From Streblospio benedicti (taxonomy: Eukaryota; Annelida; Polychaeta; Spionida; Spionidae), in NCBI GenBank assembly GCA_019095985.1, contig CM032666.1:3956670-4020669 (forward strand): 64,000 nt of DNA, in the 5' to 3' direction. The first letter of the stretch is position 1, and every line of letters starts with the position of its first letter. The translations under genes and the position numbers were made by a program. A model generated the notes under the pieces. The model was given only the letters and a program-made list of their open reading frames with translations, ran no database searches and was not told where the DNA came from. Of the stretch, positions 47,700 to 61,861 are shown one piece after another.

Positions 47700-47905
47700 T
47701 ATTGTTGCGTCGCTTCAGTAGCTGAAGCGAAAGCCTTGTGATCACTTTGTTTCTATGTATGTATGTATGTATGTATGTCTCCGGACAAGCTAGAGCTTTT
47801 ACCGTTCCACAGATTTCGTTCAAACTTTACACAACTGTGAGGTATGAGGCGACACCGAAGTGATTCGATTTTGGGCGCTCTGCCAATTAAATTGTGTATT
47901 TTAGA
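47700..47905 (+). repeat. Dispersed repeat copy 2 (copy 1 at 39440-39660)
   Basis: Similar over about 200 bp to copy 1, with an internal (TATG)n stretch of five units. Its 3' end abuts the nested palindrome that follows. Confidence 0.75.
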
Positions 47906-47920
47906 AGGCCATTTATGACA

Positions 47921-48242
47921 TTTTACTGATATTCAATGCACTTAGCCAGAGAGAATCACGCGTATCACGTATCACGTCACGTTTTACGTCACGTTTTACG
48001 TCACGTTCTACGTCACGTTCTACGTCACGTTCTACGTCACGTAAAACCTCATATTCAGCCACAAATGATATTGTGCATGAGTATTGATTTTTTTTGCTGG
48101 CTAAGTGCATTGAATATCAGTAAAAATCAATACTCAGCTTAGCAGCAATGTATATAGCCAACATGATAAAATCAATATACCTGCTGCAAATTAATAAAAT
48201 CAATACAGCATACTCATGCACAATATCATGTGTGGCTGATTA
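47921..48242. repeat. Nested inverted repeats enclosing a 12-bp CRE-like minisatellite
   Basis: The outer 28-bp arms are 47921-47948 and 48098-48125 (TGATATTCAATGCACTTAGC). A second pair of about 40-bp arms is 48053-48090 and 48196-48242 (GCCACAAATGATATTGTGCA). Six head-to-tail copies of ACGTCACGTTTT, some with CT, occupy 47974-48045. Each carries CGTCA, the CREB/ATF half site. Confidence 0.85.
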
Positions 48243-48721
48243 CAGTATTGAGTACTTTTAATCAAGATTTCCATAACGTTTAATCAACTTTTAACAGTTG
48301 AACTTGATTAACAGTAAAGTATGCACCGTTTCATCATATGTCTTAATTGCCCATATAAATCATAGTTGTTCTAGCGACGCCGTGTTCTTTGAACACTTCT
48401 GATCTAGTTACAAATGCATTTAGAGACATGAACCTGTAGTTTGCCATTGCGTAGCGTATCACTTTCTGCAATCATCGTACACACTAATAAAGTTTTAATG
48501 CAGAAGTTTGAAGGCCTCTTTTGTAGGATTATTGCATTTATAAATGCAAAATTAAATGCAAATGTCTAGTTTATGGTCTTAAATCTCCAATATACAGGAT
48601 CGGACGACATTGTGTGCATTCACACCAGATCATGGATATCCTTATCATACTATATTTTTCTCAACTAACACATCGCCGTGCTTATCAATCAGCAGTTGGA
48701 GTTCACCTGTCTGACCGGTAA

Positions 48722-48812
48722 AGTGTAGGTACCACGGGGCAATGTGCGGCTATTGGGGAATCAGTTTGCTCAACACCCATCATCAAACCCGAGTGGAAAT
48801 CGAACTCCCTTG
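48722..48812 (-). mobile_element. 5'-truncated SINE, same family as 12846-13036
   Basis: It shares GTGTAGGTACCACGG, TTTGCTCAACA and the B-box region (ATCGAAC) but lacks the A-box head and the (GAGT)n tail. Confidence 0.65.
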
Positions 48813-49189
48813 GGTGGTAATATAGTTATGGTCTCTGAGCACTCAGTAATTTGCCACCGCCTTGTAGACAGATGTCTGTGAAACCTTCAGTGTCTGTTTT
48901 ATTACACGAGACCGTAAGCTCTGAGGCCTTCAGGTGCACGCATGGTCACTACGGCTGCCGGGTCGTGTAGGCAGAGAAATACCCAGCGTGGACGGCACTC
49001 GAGGGACTGCTAGTGCAGCAGGAAGTCCTTTTTTTGGTCAGTGTTTCGTGTATTGTTTCAGCGCATTGACCCTGTGTTTAATTTGTTTGTTAGTGGGTGC
49101 AGTCTAGCAGAAAGTCAAATCTACCCATGTGGATATGTGATAGATCCAGTGAGTATGAAGACTGAAGAAGACATCCAAGCCACTCATCT

Positions 49190-49400
49190 CAGCTGTAAAT
49201 GAAATGACAGATCTAGGTTTTTGGGGAAAAAAGGGAGGAGCGGGGGCGCACTTAAGGAATTCATGGGTTTCGTAGGCGCGATCGATGGCGGAGATGCCAA
49301 ATTTCCTACAAAAATGAAGTATTTTGGTGGGAAAAGGGGAAAGGGGGTTGGGGGGGGGGGCGCCCCCTCCGCCCCTCGACCTGCCTATGGTAAATTTTAC
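49190..49400. mobile_element. G-rich element related to 2640-2975
   Basis: It shares AGGTTTTTGG, TTCATG and AAATGAAGTATTTTGGTGGG with the first copy and ends in GGGGGGCGCCCCCTCC. It is non-coding. Confidence 0.55.
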
Positions 49401-50661
49401 TAGTTTAGCAATACAAGTGAAATGTGTCATGATCACATTTAAGCAATGCTCTAAACTTTCATGCTCATACCTGTTATGGAATTGTTACTAACCAATCCAT
49501 CCTGCCTCATCCCATCAACTTCCACCCTCCCATCTATTTCAAAAGTCTGGATCTACCTCTGTGTTTACTAATAGTTGATCAGAAGGCTGGCCATGTATAA
49601 GTTGAACGTTGTTAGAACATTCAGTTTGCACAACTGCAGCCCCATTAAATCAACAATCTACCCTGGTCAATACATCAGGCTCACAACAAAGACAGAACTT
49701 GGCCCCCAAACTCCAAATCACGAAGAAGGATGTAGAATAAAGAAGCGGGTCTAACAAACACTCAACGCTAAGGTGCTTTTTCTCAATACACACTCAACAG
49801 CGGGCTTTGTGGTGGTTCGCCGGAGGAAAGGAAAAGTCAGCCATAAACTTTGCTTGTCCCACAAAAAAGAGCGAAGGTCTAAAGATGTTTTAGCCTCTAA
49901 ATATAGAGCAGGCAATTCATCGAGCACTTTGTGGAAGCCGTACAGACATATTGCCTGTGACTGCGTGCGTCATGCATATGGCTAAAACAGAAGCTAAGTT
50001 TCAGATAAGAATACATGTATGTAGAGTTTACATTAGCCCATATACTGTTGCCGCCATTCTTTGATGTGCTGGCATGAGAAATTTTCACTAATGCATCGTA
50101 CGTAGGTTTACCAGAATCTCTTTCAAACTGCATATAACCGGCATTACAACATTTAATAAGGGTCCAGTCTATGTATGAAATTACCACGTCTGAGGGCGTC
50201 CTCTGGCACGTGGAGGCCAAGTTTGGCACTTCTGGAGGTTATTTGGACATTCCAACTTTTCACGATTTAAAAGTCATCAACACATACAATGCTGTCAATA
50301 TTTTTTATATGCGCATAGCTGTGAGCTACCATGAACACATGTGCCAGTGGGGCCTGAAAACTTTGATCTCTGTCTGTGGGGTGGCCAGGCAGAGGGTGTT
50401 CTGCGAGAAAGGGCACACTTTGGCAATATTCATTTTCGTCTGACTTCTGCTTCCCATGGTAACGGAAAGCTGCAGCATAGAATCTGACACTGTTGATAAG
50501 CAGTCGAAATCAAGCATGATATTTTTCTCTCTAACAGTCAATACTCAAATATCAGACATATTATACGTAATCAAATATCAAGTGTCAGATTATCAAGTGG
50601 CACAGTCATTGTCATTCAGACTGTTTTGGCAAAGTGCAAATGCAAAATAAGTCACATGCAT

Positions 50662-50815
<154 letters not shown>

Positions 50816-52319
50816 GAAATGAATATATATAAATGAATGAATATATATAACATGGCACTATATTTTTCTATAATGTTTTGCACGGACAATGACTGTATAC
50901 ACCTTCACCGTATTGGTAACATGCGAACGAGCAAAGTGCAAGTTGGCGAATGAATCTTCTAAGGCAATGCTAGCCTACACAACCGCAAATATAACAATAT
51001 TTGTAAAGTACAAGTCACTGAATTTGTCTATATGAATTATACTTTAAAACAAATTACATCATAACTGGATCTGGATATATGTTTTCACGAGACGTACAGA
51101 AATTTAATCATTAACAAACTAATGTAACGTATTGCATGTATGTAATTTAAACCATTAAGAAAGAAAATGCTATAAAATTCACCTATCATTGAATGGTTAA
51201 CCACGGCTGCACCTAAAAAATGGCCCATCTGCACCAGTAAACACAGTACTGTAGGTTAGGATGATGTACCAATAATGAGTTTCAAATCCATTGTTCACAT
51301 CACATGAAGTGTAAGTGGTTTGTGCCAAGCCTACCACGAGGAGGCAGAAAAACACCAATTAAATCTTTGAGCACAAATGCCACACAAATTGCGTCAATAA
51401 CGGTCACCTTCCTGAACCTAAAAAGGCTCACAAGGTCAGCAATATGTCTATGTTATGTTTCTGCTACAAAATCAATTGCATCTCCTTGCCCTGGCACAAT
51501 TGGCATGCCAAATAGGATTAGAATGGAATAAGTCATTTGTGAAAATTAGTGAGGTCAATACACTGAAAGCTTTCTTACACAAATCTTCTAAACTTGCCTA
51601 CCCACCATTTTATCACAATGTAATGTCACGATTGGCATCAATATTTGGAACTAAGCCCACCCCATAAAACGCTATGTGGCATATTACTTTATCCTCAATC
51701 CCTTTCTGATTAAAATCAAAACACTATTGTGCTTGTCCGTGTGCTTGCAGCAATACAGTTACAATCTTAATCTTATGTTCAAACCAATTGATGAATAATA
51801 CAATCTAATGTATGAATCAGGATTTGAGAAGGTCATGAATTAAAAGCGTAGACCAGGTTTTGAGCAATAGGTTACACTTTGCTCCGCGGTAATTACGCGT
51901 GAAATAGGTACTGTTCAGGCGAGCGAGTGCCCTACAGCAGCAAATGCTGTATGCAGCCAGTGTTGTATGCTCGCCAGGGAGTTGAGAAAGGTAAAAATTG
52001 AGTGCCAAAGACGCCTATGGCCTGGTTTAATTAAATACATGTAAGTTGGCTGAGCAATACTCCTGCATGAATAGTAAACTATAAACTCTGACATTTACAT
52101 TCACATTTTAGAACAACTACAATTTCTCTCTTAAAAATCCTTTACCTTATGTAAAACAAAACTTTTGTAATGTTCGAAATGTTGAAAGGGAATTAGCAAA
52201 ATTTTATTCATACTTGGCTGATCTCGAGTCATTGGTAGCAATAATGCCAGGCTCATAGAATGAAAAGAAATAGTAAATGCCTTTCAAAGCACCGGCTAAA
52301 TGGGGCGCACTAATCTCTG

Positions 52320-52597
52320 AGGCGGCGGCCACATTCTGCGCATGCGCAAGGCCATTGAAACGTAGTTGAAAGGCTGACAGTTAGGTACACGTATCTGGGT
52401 AAAAGTGGAATGGAGGTGGTCTTAATAGCGATGGACTAATCATGCATTCAGCACTCCTGTCTGTACAGTTCAATGTGTGGTTGCATTTACGAGCAAACCA
52501 ACTTCAGTGGCAGTGGCAGCGTGCTAACGGAACTACCGAGTACACATCCAGATCCAGACCGACCCCGACACTTCTGACCCTCGCATTGTAGGATAAC
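52320..52597 (+). promoter_or_regulatory. Weak promoter candidate
   Basis: It has GGCGGCGGCCACATT followed by the NRF1-type palindrome TGCGCATGCGCA near 52337. It lies 260 bp upstream of a GC-richer open frame. Confidence 0.25.
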
Positions 52598-52660
52598 ATG
52601 TCCAGCAGACGACCAAAGACGCCGTCACCGCGAGAAGTCGCGATTCATGGCGTAACTCGG
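52598..52660 (+). CDS. Possible first coding exon (very weak)
   Basis: ATG at 52598 opens MSSRRPKTPSPREVAIHG, rich in SP/TP motifs, and meets a donor-like G|GTTAGT at about 52660. No downstream exon is found in the window, so it is either the start of a gene extending past 64000 or chance. Confidence 0.15.
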
Positions 52661-54265
52661 TTAGTCTCCGGCGCGTGTTTACACCCGCCGAGTAATCGAA
52701 TTGGCCAAGACCAAGCGAACCTCGCTATTGTTCTCTGTAGGCCAATAAAGTTTTCTTTTTTCCTTGGAAAAAATCTTTGCAAGGTGATTGATGGATAGAG
52801 ATAGCACATTTATTTCCCCACGAGCATCTTTATTTTTCAAATGGCATACATTATTAGCATGATAGGAAAATACGAAGCAAGTGTTTTATCCCAGTTTGAT
52901 GGTACTATTCTTAACTCATACAGAGCAAAACTTGAAGGTGGGTGGATAAACCGAACTATCGTTTTTAATCATGGCATTAAATTATTGCATCTTTTCATAC
53001 ATGTATATTATTTATTCATCCACAACATCAAGCTTAGCATCGCCGCACTGATGAACAGCCAATTTCTTACCTTGGCAACCGCGTCTTTGGAGTGTTCCAA
53101 TCGTCGTGACCTCGTGGGAAATGATACTCCAGCCCAACCAAGGTACGTGTGTCTTCAGACAGCGTTGGGCCACAATGTTAACATAGAGACGCTCTTAGCA
53201 ACCATCTTCTGATGGTCAACGAGCCTCCGTTTTGAGATTGCACGCGTACATGTACACGTACTGCAGACGCAGTAACGTAAAATTAGTTTTCCAAGCATTT
53301 TCACCCCGGATACCTCCTAATCGGAGTACGGAAAAACACACATTTCCAGTGCTACTATATCCACTTTTCTTTTTAATCGATTTGAACAATACCCCGGTAG
53401 GCTAGAAATGAATAAGGACGTGTCAGATATCATGAAGAGTTAACAGAATATGCAAAAGAGAGGTCGCTGTCAGTGTGACTGGTCGACTATTACAGAGAGG
53501 TAGATGCGCACGCCAGCACCTCGACATACGTTAGCATGTCGGCACACGAACATTTTAGTGGCTGACGTATGTCGATGTGGTGGCGCGCGCGTCTAGCTTA
53601 CATATGGGATGTTGACCGTATCGTGGACAACGACCACACATCAAGTCTGAGTTGAGCTTTACAGTGGGACCCCTGTATGGAGTCTACATCGAGGCCACGG
53701 CGGCCGCCGCCGCCGACCTGGATGGCGGAGTCCTCCCCAATAAGATTGACATCAAAGCTAATTGTGTTGGATGCCGCTTTTTCTGTGTAATCAGCGTACG
53801 TAATATGATTGTGCGTGTGTGTGAAGGCGACGAACGACGTTAGGCGCCGCCGTGCGCAGCTCGTTTGGCCCAATACAAACACGCTTATCAGGCGCCCATT
53901 GATGTCGTATTCATGCATCCCTTGTATAGAAGTTCGCACTTTGTGTGCTTAAACAGGGCGTAGAATAGATGGCTTTCAAAACAAGGAAAGAAGGTATGAG
54001 TTTTTATTGTGTTTACACACATCATGAGATGGGTGAACAACATTCACAAGAAGGGTGAGTGTACTCTACAGCAATCGTGATGGTGTTCCGGAGCACGTAA
54101 GAGAGGGGCAGCTCTGGATCAAAACGTTACTGGCTCGACTTCCAGTGATAGAAATGGCTGTGTGTTGAGCAAACTTACTCATACATGTAGGTAAAGGATT
54201 TGTCAGTGTTTTGTGGGAGTTTGCAAGGTACATGTACAGTAGGGGAATTTTCAAACAAAACAAAA

Positions 54266-54455
54266 GGACCGTTCATTATTTATGAGGAGGGGGCAGAGGA
54301 AATTAAGGGGCAGGGGGCCGCCAACTTTATACATGGAAATTGAGGGCGGGCCATCTATTTTGTACGTGAAAAAAGAGAGGGGTAGCTGACTTTGTATAGA
54401 AACTTTCAGAAAATCCTCCACCCCCACCCCACATAAATAATGAACGCGTCACTAA
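54266..54455. mobile_element. Small G-rich TIR element, relative of 41513-41930
   Basis: The end GACCGTTCATTATTTATG is mirrored by CATAAATAATGAACGCGTC at about 54431-54449. The interior has G-runs alternating with GGCCATC/AACTTTATA-like words. Confidence 0.7.
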
Positions 54456-55344
54456 TTTAGGTCAGAATCGGTGGTGGGGGCTGAACGTCGGGTGGAGGTG
54501 CAATGGTGGGGACTCATATTTGCATAATGACTGGGTTTTTCAAGTCCCCTTCCATGAGCCATCACAAATGGCAGCCGCCATCCGGTTGCTTCCCAAGAGA
54601 AAACCTGTGGCAGAGATTCACGTCCATTTGCTGCCGGCGACACTGTTTTATGGCGTCCAATTTATTACTATTTACCCCCTGACAAGAATATATCAGTGTG
54701 TATCCTTGAAGAAGCAGAGAAGTCAGTGTGACATGGATAGGACGATAATTCAATTATGTGGCTGCCAAATTGAGTTGCACTGACTTACTGTTCTATTTAT
54801 TGCGATGTAATCGCGTTAGAGAGAGATCACAGAGCATGTTACACGCCGAGGTGGACAATAGCAGCTATTAACAGTACGGACAGATCCAGGTTGCGGAAGA
54901 GGGAGGGGCAACCAGGACCCTATTTCTATAGGTTTCATGAAGGTTTGTGGAGATACCAAATGTCTTGGTCGACCTTATACCCCATGAAACTGAGTTGCAT
55001 CAAATTTCATTTGGAAAAGAGTCAGTCCTAGAGACGTCTCCGGGGTCTGCCAGGCGTGGGGTCCCTCGGGGTTCAAACTGACGAATAATGGGTGCTGTAA
55101 ATAGTACTTTCAGATCAAAGGTTGAAAGGAGGGGTGAGGGGAGTGAGGGTGGCAGCCTGTGGAGTTCTTGTCTTGGGTAAAGTAGTACACGCATAATCGA
55201 GCAGATTTGCCCCCGATCCTTGAACCACCCCCCACGAGTACCTGGATCTGCCAATGGGCTATGGAGGTGAACGGTCAATCACTCTTTACAGATTTTTGGA
55301 AAAGAGGTGGAGGGTGTGTTTGCGCAGTTAATGTTGGGGCTTGG

Positions 55345-55618
55345 CACTCTGAGTATCAGATGTCCTGAAGAGACCTCTGACACATAGCTATTCTCATTAA
55401 GAATTCTGACCAATCACAGGCTGTTAATCTATAATCATCACTGGCCGGTAATGAATATAAATGAGGTCAAGTGGCCAATCACAGCAAAGTATCAGATGGG
55501 TGTGGCGGGTTCAACCAATCAGGTTGCAGTATTTTACCAGGTCACATAAATTATGTTAATCCACTCTCAGACGAAACATTTCAGACGTCAATTTGCTTGA
55601 CATCTGATATTCAGAGTG
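55345..55618. mobile_element. 274-bp TIR element carrying three CCAAT boxes
   Basis: The terminal repeat CACTCTGAGTATCAGATGTC is mirrored at 55599-55618 with one mismatch. Inside lie GACCAATCACAGG, GGCCAATCACAGC and AACCAATCAGG, each an NF-Y type CCAAT site. Confidence 0.75.
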
Positions 55619-58369
55619 GGGCTGGGGTATGATAAGTTCAGAAACCAATTAATTTTTTTACAGTTTGAAATGTTGAAATAAGGCACAGGCGGGGCGGGGC
55701 GGGGATGGGAGGGGGTGGGGGTGCCTCCGTGATATGCCCGTGCACACTATTCTCACGCCACGCAGCACGTTGGCATAGTACGGACAACACAAACAAAGAA
55801 AGAACGTGGCCAAAAAACGAAACTACCAAAGCACACAGACTACGGCCAGAGCTGGCCGCATTCCGCGCACGGACGCCCTGTTTTGTGACCACTTAACGTG
55901 TCCAACGACATCTGCTTTAGTGGAATGGAACAAAAGAATGAGTTGTTTACGGCAGCCTGTACACAATGTACAACTGCATGGTGCATAGCATCTTGCGTAC
56001 TAGCTACAGTCGGAAAAGATGGGGACGTTGTGAGAATATTTTTTCTCCGTTTACGTGTATATTCAAAAACTATTTTTGTAATGAGATGCCTATTTTGGGT
56101 TTCCCAATCTTTCATAAAGTGAGTACTGATGAACATTCTGACTGAGACTAGATCAGGATTAATACCACTTAAGGCCCGAAAACAACAGTCTTGGTATAGG
56201 CCTACATGTAGAAGGTCTACTGTTACATGTACGTTGTAAAGAAAAAGAACAACATGCGTGTAGAGCGAGAGCATTGACAGAGAAAGGGCATTGGCGTGAT
56301 GTCCGTTCTCCACCACTCTTAATTACTGGGCCCGTGGACGGACATGATTGTGTGTGTGGTGGTGGGGGGGGGGGGGGGGGGGTTGGCGGGGGTGCGGCAT
56401 TCGGGGACTGGGCAGGTCAATAGAACCTCCCAGACGCTTGGCCCAAGGTGGTGTCAAAAATTAAGTTGTCTGCAGACTTCATGAAGAAATATCTTTTAAA
56501 TGAGTGTGAATTTTTATTTTTAAAAATTTATTTATTTTATTTTTTATTTTTTATTTTATTTTTTTTTTTTTTTTTTTTTTGGGGGCGAGGGATTGTGTAG
56601 AGGGGGAAGTGCGCGGGAAATACAATATTTTTACAGGTACCTTGTGTGTGCAAATTTATCGGGAAGTCATTAGGTCAAAAGCTTCTGAACGTTGACAAAA
56701 TATGAGCAGCCACCTAACTGCGCATGTAATCCCGCCCCCATTTTTCTTTTTCATTTACAAAACATTGCTGTCTTATAGTTCACCTTCTTATGTGCATATT
56801 GTATAATAAAGTAACATTTAGCTGTTATCAGTGAGATTATGATGCAAGTTGTTTTCTGTGCGTTTATTTTTATAATTCCATGGTTTTATTACAGACAAAA
56901 TTGGCATTTTTCTCACTGTGTAATTATAAGTTGTGACAACGTTAATAACCGCTAAAACAGAATACAGACACCCTTAAAATAACACGTTCATGGGAAATTG
57001 AAAAAAGAAACTAGTTCTATATTAAAAATGATAATGCAACTGAGAGTTCATTTTGTTGCGTAACGCTATTAAATGTGACAGGACTACGTTTTAGATTCCG
57101 AGTAGTTCCGTTATGCAATGTGCATTTGTACAATGGTGTTCACTTACGAGTGGTTTGCTTTAAATAGTAGTTGTATAATCTACATGGCAACACATGGAGT
57201 TTTAAGTCACACACAAAACACAAAACACGCACTGTCTTTCATTGCTATAACCTCCTACATTTGACACCCACATTGACATATTTATCACAGTGCGTCAACT
57301 TTTTTCTTCTTCTTCTGATGCTGCATGTACATGTACATGTTGCATTTTAGTCCAGTTTGATCCTATTCATCAACCTCGTTTCTGGTATACTGCCCAGGGA
57401 GTTGAGACAGTACAGTGGATGACGGATGACCTGGTGTGCCGTCGACTGGGCGCAAGGTCTAAAGAGCGTCCCCAGGGAGTTCAAGAAGAGAATACTGCGT
57501 GGGAAAGAATCCCTGGTGTAGATGTAGAGTCGACTGAGGGGACTGTAGGTGCGGGTTTATAGGGTATTGGGATGTGGGAAAGAGGGATGTGCAGGGGAAA
57601 ATGCAAAACAAAAGAGTGACGAGATTCCTAGGAAGTGGCCTGTTGGTAAAACGCATGCAAATTTGTGGGGTGTGAGAAAAGACCGAAAAAATAGGAACGT
57701 TGGGGGAAAAAAGCCAATAAATAGGGACGTGGATTTTTTTATATCCGTTATAACCCCCCCCAAACCCCTGCTATACAATCTTTGATTTACATTCTTTTTC
57801 ATCATGTTCAGTTCAACGTTGCAACGAGTTCATTAAGATGGATGTTTCGGCCACAAAGCCCAGAAACGCTATTTTTTTTACTGTATATATTTGTTTCCTG
57901 GAGACATATCATCACGTACGGAACATCACAGGATCATCATCAGCATGTGCATCCATAGAGAGTGGCTAATGCTCATGGAGACAGACGAGTTCTTTGGTCC
58001 GGGGCGGATGTGTCCTCCCCGCGGGATGCTGCATGAAGTACGACCTCTTTGAAAGGTCATCTCTGTATTGGGGGGGTTACAAGGAAGTGGGATGTGAGGG
58101 AAAAGACCGAGCAAGTTAGGCATGTGGGAAGAAAGGCTACAAAGGAGGTATTGAGGGTATAATCTCTGTAATAATGCCATCTTGCTGCGCCTGCTGTTTA
58201 GTAGATTTACAGATTTTGTGTATCCTGCTATGTGTTTATGACCGCCCTGTAATTGCAAGGGTTACCACGGGTGACTCCATCAGGCGTTGACTACTGGTGC
58301 TTGTCAGGTGAGAGCTCCCGCTTGTTCTGGTGGCAGATATGTACGTCACTGCCTACACCTAAAACGCGA

Positions 58370-58474
<105 letters not shown>

Positions 58475-59897
58475 GGGGGGGGGATTGTTGAGTATAAGTG
58501 ACTGCGTCCCTGTTTAAGACATCTAAAAACGAAAAAAAAAACGAATTGCAATGAGCTAGATTACATAGTACAATTTATCTCTAATAGCTACCCTCAATTG
58601 GTCTCAAAAGACAGGCGCCCTCTGTATGGAGGTTCACAAAGTGTCTATATGAACACTTGAGACCGCAAAAAATGATTTTATTATAGAGGTGGTCTCGTTA
58701 TAAAGGTGGTACAAATGGGAGGCTCTAATGTTGCAGCATTATTAAAAAAAGAAGAAAAACATTACCGAGTAGATTGTAGAGGTGTGTACGGTGTTCATTT
58801 CGCCAATAGCCGCCCGCATGCCACAAATATAGCCAGCGAAGTCGCACGTGGATTCACACTGCAGAGGTGGACATTGTCAGTAGAAAGCTCGCATCAGCTG
58901 TGAAGACGAACCAAAGGACAGTTTCACTATCAGATATGCGTACTTTGTTCATTCACCATCTTTGTTGTCGCTAATTGCAGCTGTGGCGATCCACTAAAGA
59001 CCATGTGATAAAGACTCGCCACTTGAGCTAATGGAGGATCCTCAATTACACGTAATTATACGTAATCAGTGATTACTAATCACACCAGCAGGACGGCGCC
59101 ACTCTCGCTGACAATTAACAAGGGGACTGGGCCCAGGTGGTCTCGTGGGAGAGGTGGTCTCTTCATGGAGGCTCGCAGCAATGCCAAGGTGGGGCTATCA
59201 TAGATGATTGGGGAGTGCCTGGGGAGTGTTTACTCCCAATGACAGGCCGTCCCAGCAGGAACTGGGTCTGTCACTCCAGATACGCACGGAAAGTAAGATG
59301 TCCGACTAAACGTATAATCCTTTCACCACCATATCGGCTATATAAAATACAGTAGAATTTACAATGAGGATGGCGTCTCTATTGAGACCAACTCTATTTA
59401 ACAAGACCACTTTTAAAATGAGAGACTGCCATAAACATCTATAACTAGACCACCTTTCTAATGAGAGGAATTGGACGCAGTCCCAGCTGTGGCCAATTAA
59501 TACACAGGAGGATCTAATTCATCTACTCTAAACCTAAGAAACATCAAGGACACTTTTCAGAGATGTCGTCCGCCAGCTGCTCACCAAGACAAAAGTACGC
59601 CGGAGTGGCCCTCTACGTGTCCGGGTGAGGGAGTACATAGACATGTTTCTCCCTGCCGCCGCCTCGTTGCTGCCTGTTGTGTCCTCTGGTCGTCGTCTTG
59701 ATGGAAGATCAAACGCATGACTTCATCTCATATTTAAATGAGTTCGTGAAGTCTATATCACTGCACGCCACATCAGGTGGTGGAATAACTGAGACTAAGA
59801 GGGAGAGGTTGATTCTGCTTGAACTTTAAACTGTGAATATAGCTCCTAGTGAGCAAGTGTGTAAGATTGGGGTAAAAAACAGTAACCTACCAACCTA

Positions 59898-60170
59898 AGA
59901 AACACCCAACTAACCGACGAACCGACGAACCAACCAGCCAAACACACAAATCAACCAACTAGCTATCCAGCAAGCCATCCAACCATCCTATCAACCCACC
60001 AGCCAACCAACCAGCCAATCAAACAATCAATGCACAACCAACCAAACAGACAGACAATCGACCAAACAATCAAAGAACAACAAACCAGACAAAAACAATC
60101 CAAACATGCCAACCAACCAATCAGCTAACCAATTAAGCAGCCAACCAACCCAACCAGTTGAAAAGAACAA
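59898..60170. repeat. CAAC/CCAA-rich degenerate satellite
   Basis: Short words AACCAACCAGCCAA repeat irregularly over about 270 bp. Confidence 0.85.
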
Positions 60171-61861
60171 CCACACAAGCAGTGGACTAGCGTGCCTGGT
60201 GGCTGATAGAGATCTTGCCATTACCAGCCTGTCACACCCGTCCCTCGGCCGATACATCTTGATGACACACGGGGAGGCCTTCGCCTTGTACCCGCAGCAG
60301 GATAACAGCACTATCTGGGGCCCACCGTTCTATCAAACGTGCATGTCAGTGTTATGGCCTGGTGTGCTCTCGAAGAAAGTGCTCTGCTTTTCGAAAGCTA
60401 TTTGCTTTTAGAATGATTCTGTAGAGCTAAAAACACGTATCCAAAATTGAGTGTGCAGAGTTTTGAAATACAACCCAACCTCGTTATTGAGACTGATCAC
60501 CTTCAATTCACTCGTCTTCTGGGGGTGCTTACTGTATAGAGGTGGTCATAAGGGAGGTTCTTTTGTAGGCTGGTATGGTAGGAATTTTAAGCGAATTTTA
60601 CATGTGAAAGTGCAACGCCGAAACCATGTTAGCTTATCCTTAATTGGTTAATTCATTTTGTTTTAAGTTTTAAGTGCAGGTACCCCTTTAATTGTGCAAC
60701 GGAATTATTGGGACTGAATTTACGTTCTATAATGCTGGTGTCAGACAGTGCCGAATATTGATATTGAACAGCCGTACTGTTGTTACCATCGGTAATTCTC
60801 TTCACAGCATTGAGGTTGTCTGAAAAATGTTGATTTCTGCGGGAATCACCCCATGCATTCTGTAAATCTTCAATCTCCTGCTACATGGTAAACTTTCCCG
60901 GTGAACATTCCTACCTGTCAAACGGAGGCTTACAACATATTTTGCTTGCCTCTCAAAAGTAGACTACATAATCAAATACCACCAAATTACTATAGACAAG
61001 CGGCTACAAAATAGTTTGATAAAACAAACCCCAAGATGATTGTCCAACAATACAAATACAACCGCGATATCTAGAATTGACAAAAGGCAATAAAACCCCA
61101 GCCCTGGATCAGTTGACCGACATCTTTACGCAGGAACAAATGGCTTGTGGCAATCCGGGGGACGGCCCAATTAGCGTGTTATATGGAGCTGGTGCCTCTG
61201 GCCGCTTGGCAAGGACATAACTATAGAGTAACCAGGTCAATGGGAGATCCAGGCTTCTGGCCAACAACGTAAAATGTGTGAGAAAAAACCCTGCAGAAGC
61301 TGAAATTAAAACCACACACATGACAATGACATTTTTTTCACAAAAAAAGAGTGAACTTCCGGTTTCTGTTTCTTCGTGATAGCTAACCACTATATCGAGT
61401 ATGATACTGCTGATGAAGTGTCCCCGTGGTCAGGCCAGGATGCTGTTGAGATTAGATTTAAATCTCCATATTTAGCATGAGAAGCCAGGATTAGACACCA
61501 AGATTGTAATTCTAGGGTAACTTTCAGTAGCATACGGGCGTTTACATTAATGTTGATGGCCACCTTGAAAAAAGTGGCCATTTTGGAACGATATCACTGT
61601 GGTCCCTATCTTATCTTAAAAGGTATATCTCTAGCTAATTTCCACAAACATTGGTGCCTTTAGCCCTAACAGCAATCTTTACCCAAATCTTCCCCACTAA
61701 TTGTCACTACCAGCAATATACATGTATCTGTCATGGACACTCCATTCCAATGTGGTTTTAACGAAAACGAACACTGAAAGTTGCTACTCGTCGCTGGATG
61801 TGGTTCATGTTGATGCATGCATGTATTGGATGTGACTATATATTCTGTTGCCCACGTCCTG

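Noticed and set aside
47974-48045. Possible CRISPR-like array
   Set aside because: Units are 12 bp with no spacers, in an animal genome; it is a minisatellite.
51304-51667. Two overlapping plus-strand frames (WFVPSLPRGGRKTPIK)
   Set aside because: They overlap out of frame, have no splice sites, and belong to no family I can name.
53598-53939. Open frames on both strands near a GCC-rich tract (VGPLYGVYIEATAAAAADL on plus)
   Set aside because: Composition is driven by a GGC/GCC repeat. The donor-like GTACGT near 53796 has no partner acceptor.
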